64,000 nucleotides of DNA from Panorpa germanica (GCA_963678705.1 OY783221.1:9734001-9798000); one strand, 5' to 3'; positions 26,001 to 38,790 are shown, counted from the stretch's first letter. Notes: generated from the letters alone by a model not told the origin. Numbers and translations are program-made.

Positions 26001-27823
26001 TAGATGGCAAATACAACAATTGCCCTACAAACCAGGAGGCAATAGGGGTTCCTTAGGCAACGTTATTTATCAGGCCTCCTTCATCAGGTGCTATCTACAT
26101 CAGGTACTTTTTATCGAGCAAGTTTTACACATACACACTTTACATATACACATTAACATATACATTACAAAGCCAAAGTGGTGTAAGTCAGATTTTAATT
26201 ATTTTTAGATTCATTTGATTCTTAGTATACTCATAAAAGATGGTATTGCTTTAAAATATTTCCTCAGAAATGGTAGCACAAGTTTACACACTAAACAATT
26301 CATTATTTTGGAAACCATTGGCGTGTAAGTCTAACGTAGGTTATCTTAACTGAATAATATAATTTGGAATTCGCTTGACAAAGTGGCTAGACTAGTTACA
26401 GCGATTAAGAAACTAGTAACACTCATATTTCAATACTCTTGTGATCGATGAAGACCGTTACCAGAAAGTGAAGTAGAGAATGGAGATGTCTAAAAGAAGT
26501 TAAAAGTCTATAACTAAATTTATATAAAAATAAGAAGTTTTCAAGTAAATACTATCATTAATAATTCCTCTTTTTAAATATCTCTATTATGAAACTTACA
26601 ATTTCTATATGGGAAGTAGAAAATGAATCTTAAAATTAGCTTGTAGCAAATGTCAGCGTTGCACTACCAAACAATTTTGTACACAGGTAATATCTTTTGC
26701 TACACCAACAAAAACAGACTACAAGAATTCTTCTATCTTATTAATACAACTATATTCAAAACTTCTGAGGAAAAGAAAGTTTATTTGCTACTTCTTATAG
26801 CTTTTTGGGTAACCCGTTTGTTTCCGAAATAACACTGATTTGAGTTACACTACTTTAACTTTCACTGTCTCATATTTGCGTTTATAAATTCTCTTCAAAT
26901 CAACGTAAAGCATGATACGAATGATACCTACTCGAAGATGTTTTCTAAACCAATAAAATATTAAATATCATGACGAGTTAGTACTATCAAATAATGTTTA
27001 GTTCTATTAATAATTAATATCAATTTGAATATCTAGTAGTTTCAGCTGCATCCGGCAGGCGCGCTGCATGATATGACTCATCAAATTACCAGGTAAACAT
27101 TTGGTTATTCATAAATTTATAATTAAACTCAAACATTAAACAAAAAAATTAAAAAATAATAAATTCAAGACTAATGTGACAACATTAAAAATTCCACGCA
27201 TAAAAACTTTTCCCTTTAGATGTTTTAATATAATAATATAAAAACTTTGAAAAGTATAAAAAGGGGTAGATTACGGTGTTACGCAACAATCCCTTTCAGT
27301 CTTTGAGTATTTCAACATTTTGGTACCCACCCTCACCCCTAGTTGAGTGCAGTCCATGACATGGGCACGGGCACCTGGAATCGTGGACAGGAAGACAGGA
27401 CAGTACACTTTAGGAATAATAATATCTGTAGAATACGTATATACATGCTACTATTACCGAACCCCCATTTTATATAATTTTGATGTGTAAGGGATGTTTT
27501 TTTGAACCACATACTTTTTTATTACATGTTTAAAATTTTAAGTGGATGATTTTTGATAACTCTTTAAATAAGGGTTTATATTTTTAAGTACTTATTTCTT
27601 AATTTTTATGGAAATACTTTTTATCAAAAAGTTTTTTTTTTAAGATTTTCTTTTTAATATTTTTTACTTAAATTATCGTAAAAAGTTTTCTATATACTTG
27701 TAAGCAAATGAACCACAGAGGGGTGGCTATTTTTAGAAGTTCATGTTTTTCTTTCAATGAAGTACAACTATAATTAGTCAATACTATTTGTTTAGAAATT
27801 CAATAGCATCTAACAATGATATA

Positions 27824-27837
27824 GCAGCGCCATCTAT
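27824..27837 (+). promoter_or_regulatory. GCAGCGCCATCTAT motif (CTCF-like half-site)
   Basis: Second occurrence of the GCGCCATCTAT word. See 8924-8937 for the comparison. No functional evidence. Confidence 0.2.
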
Positions 27838-29571
27838 GTAGTTTGTGTGGAATTATCATGACGGTGTTTCTTGAAAAAAATTTACACAATTCATTATTAT
27901 GAAACTTGTTTATGTAACAAATTATTCTACCATTAAATGTAATCTATAAATTGCGTCAAACAAAAATTCAGAATTTATAAAACGTGCCCCCCCCACCGCT
28001 TTCCACTCTTCGTCAAACATTGTAGTCCCCCTTTTAAATTGACGACACACAGGTGAAAAACACGTTTCTTTTAAGTCTTATTTTGTTTTTTGGTGTTGTG
28101 ATCTTTTGGAAGTCAAGTTTTAAATAATTTGTGACATCATGAAGCTTATGACTCCTTGATTTCCACTTGTCACGTCTTGTTACACTTTAAGGATTTTTTT
28201 TATATAGATTATATTAATTTAACTCTTTCAATTGATAATATCGAAATGTTTCAGATAGGTTAAACAAGTTTAAAAATAATTGAAGTTTAAGTAGGTTAAT
28301 TACATACTAAACTCTTAGTTCAAACAATATTCTCCTATAACACGTTTTTATACAACGCTTAACAATCAACCATGTAATTTCATGTTCTCGAATTTAAAAA
28401 GAAACAAAATTTTAATTTTCAATAAAGTTCGTGATCGAATTACCGTTTTATTTGTAAACGTTCGCGTTAACGTTAACGAATCGTTGTGTACTATACCGTT
28501 ATCATATATTCGTTAATTACAAATTGGAAAATGTTCGTCTCACCGCTATGGACGAACTAATTTACATATCAAAGAAATGAATCGAACTTCATGTTGATAG
28601 AGACTTTCTGTACAATCCAGAGTCGTTCAATCCCAAAACCTTTTAGAAAAGATCGTTTCCATAGCATCGTCGCATTGTTTGACCAATGTTTTAATTAAAA
28701 GCACGAGGCATCAGATATTTTATCAGATGTTGAAAGATTTCATTAGAACTAAAGACATTACTCCTTTCATTGGGAAGAAGAGATCCAACTTTTACTTTAC
28801 CTTATAAATTGATTTCTTGAAATGAAAAATATTAAGTTTTCGTTCAGTAGTTAATGATGCTGGAAGACATCATACTTTAGCTCGTTGCATTCCTTTGTTT
28901 CTGAATATTTATTAGTTGAGAGTAGTCCAATGACTTCAAGAAATTTATGAAGTTATTATTCAAAAATAACTACCACATATTGAAATACCTTTCTTACGAG
29001 AAACAACTTGAAGAGTTATATGCAGTATCATGATTGACCTTTTGAGATAAACGCAGGCGTACATAAGGACAAGTTACGTGAGTGCAGTACACGCAAAGTA
29101 AATTGACCCCAGGTAATGAGGAAACAAGGTTTTATGTTACAGATACAACTAAATAATTCAGAAAATTTATTATGATTTGAATTATATCATTTATGATAGA
29201 ATGTGGGTGTTTAGTGCTTTTAAAAAGCCACCACTGAAACGTTTTACATTTTGATGAAGTACAATATCAGATTCATTTGATGGAGGATAAGGATAACTTT
29301 GATGGAGGTCAGGAAGATGCATCCTCAGTGTTCACAGGAAAAGGATGACAAAAGAGAAAAGTAGAAGAGGACATTGAATTCATTGACAAAGTGTTGAACA
29401 AATTTAGATAACAACCTAGATGCCTTCAATTTTAAATTAAACAGTTGACTTTTATAATATATTTTTTGTTTCTTAATCTTTTTCTGCAAATGTTCTTTTA
29501 GGGCAGGGGATGCAAGTGCACCTGCTTTCGGCACCTGTGATCAGATTGAAATTATTAATAATATTTGCATT

Positions 29572-29645
29572 CTGAACTCATTTTTTTAAAGTTGGATTTT
29601 TTTAATTTGATTGAAATCTAGGTTAATATATGCATAATATATTGA
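29572..29645 (+). repeat. Fragment of ACAGGGTG-ended DNA element family
   Basis: ACTCATTTTTTTAAAGTTGG, then TTGATTGAAATCTAGGTTAA and TATATGCATAATAT, matching the internal core of the family in plus orientation. Confidence 0.5.
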
Positions 29646-30251
29646 TTAAGCTATTAAACATTTAAGTTTACTTTATACCTCTTCACTTTTCTTATATTTT
29701 GCACGTTTAGATTACTAGGTTTAGATTAAAGTCTATAACACAAGTAATCGATTTTTAATTCTTCAATGTTAGAAATTACCGGTGGTTAATTAAAAAAAAA
29801 GCAATCGATTATTATTTATTAATTGTTGCACCACCTTCATAATATAAATATTTACTGCGTTTCCGAGGCGGCTGTAAGTAGTATATAATTATAGATTAGA
29901 TTATGCATTTTTTACGCTCTATTTTATAACAGAAGGGAAAAGGATAGGAGAGAAACTTGATGTCATTGGAGTTAGAATAATTTGTAGATTTTTATTCCTT
30001 TAATGATTAGGTTTTCCACAATGGCCACTTTAAATGATAATAACTTCTATAATAATGCGAATTTGAATAGCAAAGAGTTATGGTTCTCAACCCAATTATT
30101 GTAGTAGTTATTAAAAATGAGGTAGAATTAATATACAAGACTAAAAGTAGTATGATTACAAATTTCATTTAGAGGTAACTTTTACTTATGATAATTATAT
30201 TGCAAATAATTTAAACGAGTATTAAACTTCATCCGTAATTACTAACAACCA

Positions 30252-30263
30252 CCCCCCCCCCCC
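30252..30263. repeat. Poly-C run
   Basis: About twelve C residues within a C-rich patch. Confidence 0.85.
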
Positions 30264-30487
30264 TCCCACTCTAATATACACACACTCCCTATCTTTATTT
30301 TCTAAATTTGTTACGATAAATCAGATGCGTGGATGCGAACCATTTAACATTTATCCAGAGGAGGCTACTCAAATTATTTTATGTAAGAAAACATATTGAT
30401 TTCAAATTAATAAATTCCGTATATAATTTTATAAAACAAAATTATTTTTACACTGTGATGAAAAATCAGTAATATACTTTATTAAAG

Positions 30488-30725
30488 AGGGCACTGTATC
30501 TAAACTTAAAAGATAAACCGAGATAGTACAGCAGCACAGCACAGAGCAGCTTCTCGCACGAGAGCCCAATTAAGATCTCTTTAAAAGTTAAACCTTAAAT
30601 GGCCGAATTGAATAGTTTTGTAGTGGTTTTTAATGGTTCGATCCGCGGCGATTACATAAAATAAATCTGTCGCCTAAGGGCACTCAGGCCAATAAAGATC
30701 AGCCGTATAATAATCCAGGGTTTTA
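30488..30725. other. GC-richer, low-repeat island; candidate conserved noncoding element
   Basis: A block of balanced composition between AT-rich flanks. It contains a CAGCAGCACAGCACAGAGCAG stretch, then CCAATTAAGATCTCTTTAAA, AATGGTTCGATCCGCGGCG and AGGGCACTCAGGCCAATAAA. It has no open frame and no repeat partner in the window. Could be an enhancer, a UTR piece or an old element. Confidence 0.25.
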
Positions 30726-31079
30726 TTTTTATTGAATTAATAACGAAGTCCTTACGGTAAAGGATACTCATACAGGCAAGGTAAAAAAATATTCAAAAAA
30801 TATTAAAATGTAGATAAAAAATCGAGAAAATTAAAATTGTAAATTTTAAAATTAAAATAAACGGAATATAAAACGATTCTTTTCAAAGTAATAATTGAAA
30901 ATGAACATTGTGAAAATTAAATGAATAATTTTTCCAGACTTGGAGGTAATTAATTGTACAGATATTTTCAAAATCTACATTTACATAATATGTTTTAATT
31001 ACTTAGATCTGCATAAAATTCGATCACACAACCGATTCTGTAATTATAAGAACAGTATATTTTTTAAATGTCAAAGTAA

Positions 31080-31475
31080 TATCCATACGTTTATCTGATA
31101 TCCAAGGGAGCCGCAGTTTGAGGTGTTGACGTACAACAAGGTGTATTTACATCATAAAGAGAGTCAAAGTCAGACAGACAAGGTAGAGACCGTGACTTGT
31201 AAAACACCGTCCAAAGCAATGCAGCCAACATAACACAATGGGGCCATTATATTGTTACCAACTATGAAGACTATATGTAGATGTGCTCTCGTACAGTTCC
31301 TTCTGTCTGCAGCACAGAGATCAGCAGAATATGTATGATATGTGTGAACAGAAAATGAAACAAAAATAACATAACGTATCTCCACATGGCTGAACGGGTT
31401 GATCCGATCCGCCAGCGCCATGTAAGCATAGTAGTCCGAGAGCTCTAAACCGCCAAGATTACGCAATTTCATAAA
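31080..31475 (-). other. GC-richer island with an unassigned 100-codon minus frame
   Basis: A minus-strand ATG frame spans 31170-31472, starting MKLRNLGGLELSDYYAYMAL and containing ADRINPFSHVEIRY. In a second minus frame the segment WRYVMLFLFHFLFTHIIHIL would make a membrane-spanning helix, and CTGATCTCTGTGCTGCAG there resembles a splice acceptor. I recognise no family. The composition and varied codons set it apart from the chance frames around it. It could be a host exon region or an unrecognised element. Confidence 0.2.
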
Positions 31476-31670
31476 GATGACTTTTCATACGGCAAACGTG
31501 ACAAAAATATGAAAATTTCACACAATATTAAAACCAAATGCTCCAATTTCTAAAAATATCAATGGCTGACCAATAACTGAATTCTAAAGTAATGTCGGAC
31601 TTTATTTATTTAAGTTTACTAGTGCAATAAGGCCTAATGTCCATGTAGCGTTACTCTTCATACTGGGCTG

Positions 31671-31955
31671 CAATTTGTCATAGCTCTAGTGTACTGCACG
31701 ACGCACAGTCAATTTTGTTTATATTATTAAACAATAGTCATTCGGTATACTGATTGAAATACTAAATCATCCTCTGATAACTCTCTTGTTGCAACAAACA
31801 ATCTGCGGTTAATGTTCTTTTCGATGTATGGATGAAGCCAATACATTCTACGTCTGGTTCGTCGTGTTCAAATATAAGCGTATGCTACAATCACATCTTC
31901 TTCATCACATGACATTTTCGCAATAAATAAGCGTACTCAATGCTAAACCGAAATC
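31671..31955 (-). pseudogene. PIF/Harbinger transposase N-terminal fragment, copy 1
   Basis: On the minus strand an ATG at 31915 starts MSCDEEDVIVAYAYI, a TGA follows, then RRTRRRMYWLHPYIEKN and NRRLFVATRELSEDDLVFQS, ending VYRMT before another stop. This is the characteristic N-terminal segment of PIF/Harbinger (HARBI1-type) transposases: RRRxxWvHP, then a REL...FxxxyRM motif. The DDE catalytic domain is absent and the frame carries a stop near codon 16, so the gene is dead. It is a close relative of 42987-43178. Downstream, CTCTAGTGTACTGCACGACGC is shared with that copy, but an internal stretch of about 40 bp seen there is missing here. Confidence 0.75.
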
Positions 31956-32994
31956 ACGCAAAACAGTATTATTTTAAAGCTGGTCGTTGCTAGATTGTGA
32001 ATAAAAGAGAGTATCAAATTTGCGATCAAAAATCTGTTACTAAATCATTTATATTCAGGTAAAAGTACTCCATATTTACCTTTCAAATACTCGCAATTAT
32101 ACTTATCAAGTATTCCCTTCAAAGATCATTACTGCATCAGTAATAGTATATATTAAAATTAAAATCTAATAAAAGGTTTCCCGTTTAGATTTCTTCTAGC
32201 CAAATTTCTAATTGAAGGTTATCATATCTATCTAAATTTGTGTGTATGTATATTCAAAAGGTAACGAGAATTAGGAAGGGGATTGGAGACCAACTGCTGC
32301 AAACAAACGGGACCGATCTTGTTTGAATTTGGCACAGAATTTGACAATGCTACCACCTTATGGAAAAAAAATTATAAAATAATTAGCGGGACTAATCAGT
32401 TATTTAAATTACGAATTGCCGTTACTTTTTAACGCATCTCGCATACTTATGTAAAAATTAGTCGATATAAAATGATGCAAGTATTAGATTATGAGCTCCT
32501 GGACTATAAACTTTAAGTTGTGATACAGAAATCCACACATACGAGTGAGCACGGTGAAGACTTCATATGAATATTCTGTTAGAACAAGGTGTTATGAAAG
32601 ATGTAAACCGTTTAATATGCATATTTATAACAGCTAATTATACGTCTGTAATTAGTTACTTCCGCTGCACCATCAGTTATTTCGTTTCATTATATTGACT
32701 ATCGCTAACTGGATCTTTATTATCTAATAATGATAGTAGGTGTGGTTGGGTGAGTGTATTTATATGCCAGTGGCGAATTACGTTGTCTGAAGGCCCTAGG
32801 TGAATAATTTAAAGAAATGATTGAAATTCAATCCACAATTCTTCTCGTCTTCTGTTGACGAACTCCGATTTTGTGGGCTCTAAGTAAATGTTCAGACTCT
32901 TTTATTCGTCTCGATTATATTGCGGGAGCAGTTTATGTACTTTTGAAAATTAGACGGTACCGAGAACGTTGAGCGATTAGTTGGATTCGAACCG

Positions 32995-33090
32995 ATTTTT
33001 AGGGGTCGATTTTTAAATTCTTTATTGAAATATTGGTTATTAAACGTATATTGGCGTTTTTATTTTATTAAATATTCAAAAATGAACATT
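32995..33090 (+). repeat. Fragment of ACAGGGTG-ended DNA element family
   Basis: TTAGGGGTCGATTTTTAAAT, then TTGAAATATTGGTTATTAAA and CGTATATTGGCGTTTTTATT, matching the family core in plus orientation. Confidence 0.45.
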
Positions 33091-34068
33091 TGATGTTTGA
33101 ATTTTAATTTACTAAATAATATTCCTATTGTTATCCTAGAAGTTGAAGAAAATATAATAAGTATTCTTATTAATATTTCGTTTTATATCATGACATGATA
33201 TTGAAACATTTATGGGTCCACGCAACAGCTGCTATAACTGAGACGTTTAATTCTGCATCTCTTTTGCACTTCTATTTTTTAACAGTGATGGTAAAGGTTA
33301 GTAAATGGTAGTGGGGAAGAAGGTGAGGAAGAAATGACATCGACTAGTCAATTATTTTTTATAAATTTTACCTTAATTAAATTATTATTATAATTATTAT
33401 TATTATTATTTTTAATTAATTAAAAAATTAATAAAGAGATACAAATTATTATTTCAATCGTTAATTACTTCTATAATATTGGGAATTAAATAAAAATATT
33501 TCAATATTTGTTGATAGCCAACTTTATCAATAAGCAGTGCAATTTTAGTTAAATTCAGTTATAATTCAAAACCCAATTATAGTCTCTTATCATTTCGGCT
33601 TCAATTACCATGGATTGCTGTTTCATGTAATGAATTATTTACTAACTAAAACATGCATTTATCAGGCAGCAATGTTGTTCACAATGATACTTCGATACTA
33701 TAAACCTTACGAATATGAGAACACAAAAGCAAAAGCATCTAATAACTAAATTAAGAATATGTTATGTTTATCTACAATCTATATAAATAAGGGTATATAA
33801 TTATATTTTAAAGGTGTAAAACACCCTTCCCAGGTGTATATTTAAAAAAAAAAAAATGAAATTAATATATATTATTATTTTTTACACACCCTGTTTTTTT
33901 AAGGCCCATCCTATTTATAATATTACGAGTATATGAACAGGATGATATGGGATCATCATAAATAAAATTACTAATTTCCTATTCACCATGGATCATAAAT
34001 TACTAATTTTGTTTTTTAAATGAGGTCAATTATATTTTTAATAAATGTATACGTATGTGTGTCTGGCT

Positions 34069-34069
34069 G

Positions 34070-34153
<84 letters not shown>
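34069..34153. repeat. (GT)n microsatellite, about 85 bp
   Basis: Perfect from 34077 to 34153 with one GC interruption just upstream. Confidence 0.95.
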
Positions 34154-34154
<1 letters not shown>

Positions 34155-34476
34155 CAATGATGTTCCAGTAAAATTATACGCAAGTTAATTAAGTTATTAA
34201 AAAGTTCGAGAATGTTGAAAGGTTTATTTCCAATTATACATTAATTAATCTTAATTAAAATTTGAAGTTTTATCTAACAACTATAAGTTACTACTGATAA
34301 CATGCAAGTTATTTACTTAAAGGGATTAAGGGAATTCTTTGCGTACTTTTACTTTTTTACTTATTTTTATTGTTGTCTTTCGGAAGTAATTTCTTTTTTT
34401 TAATTTAATTTCTTTATCGTACGTTGCCGCTACCTAATAAGTTTATTATTATGTATGTACATAATCAATTTATTTT

Positions 34477-34581
34477 GGAAACAATCAAATACAGAAAATA
34501 TAACTTTGATCCGGGGATTGAACCCGAAAACACAGCTGTTTGATGTCAAGTATCAATGCTCAAGCCTACTCTGTCGTCTGA
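34477..34581 (-). mobile_element. tRNA-like SINE, copy 2
   Basis: Read on the minus strand: GACGACAGAGTAGGCTTGAG, then CATTGATACTTGACATC, then CTGTGTTTTCGGGTTCAATCC and CCGGATCAAAGTTATATTTT. GGTTCAATCCC is a perfect Pol III B box and its flanks TCGGG/CCCGG can form a T-arm stem. AGTAGGCTTGAG is a plausible A box. This is the best preserved head of the three copies. Confidence 0.65.
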
Positions 34582-34635
34582 AGCTATTTTAATGTATATT
34601 ATAATGCAAATAAAAGTTACGTTATTTTTAAATTA

Positions 34636-34658
34636 GTTAGTACTTGGATGGGTGATCG
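34636..34658 (+). ncRNA. 5S-rRNA-like fragment (pseudogene or SINE3 relic)
   Basis: GTTAGTACTTGGATGGG followed by TGATCG is close to the 3' half of eukaryotic 5S rRNA (GTTAGTACTTGGATGGGxGACCG), which covers the internal promoter C box. The 5' part of 5S is not present and the downstream sequence departs at once from 5S. It is therefore a fragment, either a 5S pseudogene or the remains of a 5S-derived SINE. Confidence 0.45.
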
Positions 34659-35574
34659 TTGAACTGACATTATATGGCAAAAATAGTACTGTGTACTTAG
34701 GAATCCATTAAAACCATGAACAAGGCGATTTTTAACGCCTAATTAATACACAACTTATATTATTTCATAAAGATATATTATGATACAGCTTTCCTTCCTA
34801 CCCCTAATTAAGAAAAGCCAAGAAAGAAAAATTGTTTTAATGCAATACGCACATAAGAAGTGAAACTTCTAATTCTCTTTTTATTTTGTCACTTTAACAC
34901 TTTCGCATACGTTCAGATTAAAAAGTGAAATAGATTTTATAAGAAGAAGAGAGATATAGAACTCTAATAATATTGAGCCCATATAAATAACAAAATTACT
35001 ATTAAATAGAAAAGTATAGTTACTTATCTTCAGTAGAGAACTCTTTAAAAGAAGTGTTGACATACCTGTAACAAAAGAAATAATACATTAGTTCAAATTT
35101 ATATATATTTTTTTATAAAATTTATTTAACATTAGCCTATTTCCAATGCTCAGTTTAATCACAAACGGATGTTTTTGTTGCATCGTGGCTTCATATAAGA
35201 ATGAGTACTGCATTCAAAATCAACTAATGTTCTCGCCCACTGTGACTTTTTAATTTTTTATAAATATCGTAGAAGAGTTGTTTGAAAATTCAGCAAAAAA
35301 AAAAAGAAATAAATGTGTCGAAACTTTGCAAACGACCACTGTACAACTTTTATAGGTATACTACTGTCACAAATAATTAAGTTTCACTCATTATAAGTAA
35401 TTTTGTAATATTGTTATTTACGATAAAGATTATTTCGCTTGTATAAATAAATAGATACGCAAGAACATAAATATTTTATAACAAATTAAAAAACATGGCC
35501 AACAAAAACACCAATCACATAGTGACAACATAATCAAAAACATGTAACAAAAGATTTTTGATATAATATATGAC

Positions 35575-35620
35575 CATTGGCGTGCGCAGAAAATTTGCAG
35601 ATGGTAACAACATTTATATA
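35575..35620 (+). repeat. Dispersed repeat paired with 59145-59190
   Basis: TTGGCGTGCGCAGAAAATTT, then GCAGATGGTAACAACATTTA. This matches TAGGCGTCCGTAGAAAATTT, GACAGAGGGTGTACAAACAT at the second site. The family is not identified. Confidence 0.45.
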
Positions 35621-38041
35621 TGAGATACTGAATCTTGGATTTCATTCTATCCAGTGTAATTTATAATTTCACTGTCACCCCCTTCTTCGGGCGCTCATGA
35701 ATGTGACCGTGTCCCAGACCGTGGTAGGTAGTTGATAGGCTGTAACTGGTATGGACCCGCCGCTTTACATCCTCTCTGTTAATTAACCGGTTCTGAATCA
35801 GATAAATTTAATTTTTAATATAGTGATCATATGCGTGCATTGATATATTGTATCTATAGATCATAAGTGTATATGTTTATACTCGTATTATATATGTATA
35901 GGTTATGTATTAATATCATATGTGGATTATAAAGGTATTTGATGTGTTTTATCCAAGCGGAGAGTCAATTAGATATATCTAGTGTATTTGTAGTAAAGGA
36001 TGGTTTATACCACGAGAATTAAATAGGCAAGGATAAGTTTTAGCATAACCTAATGATATTGAGTAAATTTGACACTGAACTACTGATCCAGTGATCCACT
36101 TTCTTCTACTTCAAATTATAATTGTATGTAATTGTTTTTATGTATTAATTGGTCGGTATTTGTATAAGAATATATAGTATTGTATGTATATATTGTATTT
36201 GAATAAGTCTATAGGCACTCGTCACTTTAGTCTGGTACATTTTTTAAATTTCAGCAAACGGGTAACATGTACATTCGGATGAATTTGTAGTCCGGTATTT
36301 TACGCGCAAGGATATTGAGTTGAATATAAAATATTATTTTAAAGTGTAAAAAACAATTGATACAGGATTAATACCTTAAGTAATACTGTCTTTATTTTAA
36401 ATCTGACTAATCAATTTTAGCGTAAAACGCAGTGGCTAAAGCTATTGTGATTTTCATACGTAGGTCGATGTTACGAGTTATGAAAATACGCAGTTTACTT
36501 TAAAACTTCGTATGTGGATTATTCATTATCCATTTAAACGTCGGTGAAGAACGCTGTCGATTCGATAAATTAATTCTATAAATCAATATACTTGGACTAG
36601 GATTCAAATAACGTTAGAGTGTAGGATTAACTAGCTTAGATACTATTATGTACTCGCATTATACAAAATTATCTATTTGTGTCTTACATTGAAGTTAAAT
36701 AAGCAAAGCAAATTAACACATTGTTGCAACTTTCTTTCAATAAATAGATTAATTAATAGGGTTTTTAAATGATGATGATAAGAGTACTCTGCGTTCAAAA
36801 TTGAATCATCAAAAATTTCTCATAAAAGTTTGTTTTGTATTTACACAACGTGTTAAGTTTATTATTATTTAATTGAATATTAGATAGTTAAAAGTTTCCT
36901 TTAGCCAAAGGTAAAGTAATTAAATCAATTGCTTGGTACTAAAAGGGTACATGTCAAAATTGAAATGTAGAGTTTAAAAGAATCGCATTGAAAATTCTTA
37001 TCAATAATAATTTTAAGTTCAATCTGTTTCAACTTTGGCTAAAACATAAAATCTGATCATACTTTTCACGTTTTGAAAAGTTTAATTTTGTGAAGAGATA
37101 TAATAGCATTGGCTTGTAGTCATCAAGCTACAGATCTAAGGCTGCTTAGAAGGAAAGTGTGGTTGCATATTGAAGACATGGAGATAACGGTTGTAAACCA
37201 TTCTGTAACCAGCTTTAGTTAAACTAATTTTCTGTATATAATAATTCCGAGTACGTGTGAACTATGCTATAATTGTGTTTGTTAACTACAATTTAAATAC
37301 TCCACACATAGGTAGCAGATATCACTAGATCACTGGGTAGAGCATGACGTTGACAAAAATACAATGAGGACTACTACATAGCTACAGCTATCGATATCAT
37401 AGAAATTGCTATAAATGCATGCTGTAAATTGATGCGATATCAAAACCAATTAGATTGAAACAATGGAAACGAGTCTACATGCATGCTGGTTATAGAGGGG
37501 GGTGGAAGAAGTAAATAGGGTAACGTTCATATAGTTACGTCGTCACTGATATGATTCCACTACCAGCAGATTAAAATATTGTGGGATAGTTTGTGTACAA
37601 ACATTTCAAATTTAAATAATTCTTCTAAAAAATCTAAAAACCACTAGATACTGTTTTAGTTTGAAATAGAATTAAAACACATTCCTAAATTTAAATCGCT
37701 ACTAGAACAGACCTTACTATTTCTTTACAAATGGCAAAACATTACTTAACTGAAATCTAGTAATATTTATTCTAAAAGGATTTATTTTATTATTTTATAG
37801 CTATATTAAGAATATTTTATCCTTAAGAAGTTTAAAGGGTTTTAAAGGTTGAGGACAACTAGCAGTTTGGCAAGATTTTACTTTTCTACGTAGTCGTAGA
37901 ATCATCATCCTTTCAAGAAACGCATATTTCCGCCAGTAGTCTTCTTCTGATGCCCTTTTAATATTAAAATATAGCTCCGATTACGAGCGTTTGGCTGTTA
38001 CTCATGCTGAAAACAAGTAGTTCCCGTATAAGAAATCACTG

Positions 38042-38416
38042 CCCAGTAAACAATTTGGTGAAGTGTCCTATTTGGTGAAGTTCGAGTCACTCGTACAATT
38101 CTATTCTAACGCTTTACAAGTTCTCTACCTGTCACAGATTTTGTGTTAGTTTTTCATAATAATATTCTTTCTTTTTCCAACATCATTCAATAAGTATTTC
38201 TGTTTCTTTCCCACATGGGTATATTTTTATTATCCGGTCATAAATCATAAACCTACTCCGCTTTTAATTCAGCAGTGAACCGTCGTTGCAATGTCTGTAG
38301 CTCATAAAAAGGACCTTTCCTTTGAACGACTGAATAGAAAACGAACACGTTCCAGACAAAAAATTCATGATATGTAATAGAAATTAAGTAGAATTTACTC
38401 CAAAATGTTTACTGGG
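38042..38416 (+). mobile_element. CCCAGTAAAC-ended MITE, long variant
   Basis: Begins CCCAGTAAACAATTTGGTG and ends CTCCAAAATGTTTACTGGG, both perfect family termini. The roughly 330-bp interior differs from the 250-bp members after the first 50 bp or so. The flanks are TG on both sides, a 2-bp target duplication. It is either a distinct subfamily or a member with replaced internal sequence. Confidence 0.75.
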
Positions 38417-38790
38417 TGCCTTACTCATTTTTTAAACTCTCTTCTTACTTTTCAAAGTGTATCTTCCTTGTTATCTTCTTCCTCCTTACTTCCACTACCT
38501 ATCTACTATCTTCTCTTCTCTTGCAATCGTTCCTCACGACTCCTTATGCTCAAAAAGTTTCTCTTTCTTCTCTCTTCTCTTTCTGCTTACCTCCGTCATA
38601 CATACTTCTCCTTCCCTCTTTCCTTTTAAACTTAATTCACTTTCCACTTTATCCTGACATCTATACTTAATGTGTTCTTCATTTCTTCTTCTACTGATCC
38701 CTAATACCTACTGCCTCTTTTCATTCCACAGCCTGAATTTCACGCAACCATTTTCACATCCTTTCCTCATTTTTTTCACAGGTACCATGA
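38417..38790 (-). pseudogene. R1/jockey-like LINE ORF2 C-terminus (family L2), degraded
   Basis: The CT-rich plus strand reads, on the minus strand, RFRLWNEKRQ, a stop, and further on NEEHIKYRCQDKVESE. These correspond to ARFRLxNEEKGNR and ETLEHIKFECKEKVASE in the better copy at 40898-41629. The first two cysteines of the C-terminal zinc-binding motif are lost and several frameshifts are present. The 5' side ends near 38790. The minus-strand 3' side abuts the MITE ending at 38416. Confidence 0.5.

Larger units (their letters stand above)
20393..29571. other. Long AT-rich noncoding stretch
   Basis: Nine kilobases without a recognisable gene. Open frames of 60-86 codons (21885-22145, 25996-26208, 26650-26832) show no domain. 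A GC-only 14-mer lies at 23058-23071 and a CTCF-like word at 27824. Short C runs occur near 27988. Confidence 0.45.
31956..38041. other. AT-rich noncoding stretch with scattered repeats
   Basis: No host gene recognised. Contains one element fragment (about 33.0 kb), a long GT tract, a SINE and a 5S-like piece. The patch at 35660-35790 is GC-richer but has no usable frame. Confidence 0.45.

Noticed and set aside
25979..26105. Acceptor-like TATTAGCAG followed by an open frame (RWQIQQLPYKPGGNRGS)
   Set aside because: The acceptor lacks a pyrimidine tract, no matching donor was found and the peptide is not recognisable. Kept only as a weak possibility.
28440..28500. CGTTAACGTTAACG repeat as an origin or attachment site
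   Set aside because: It is a short local palindrome with no partner or associated gene.
32960..33010. GGTTCGAATCC on the minus strand as a tRNA T-loop
   Set aside because: The flanking bases do not pair as a T-arm and no acceptor or anticodon stem could be drawn.
38405..38670. Leu/Ser-rich frames on the plus strand
   Set aside because: They are the antisense of a purine-rich LINE tail whose minus-strand reading has recognisable motifs.
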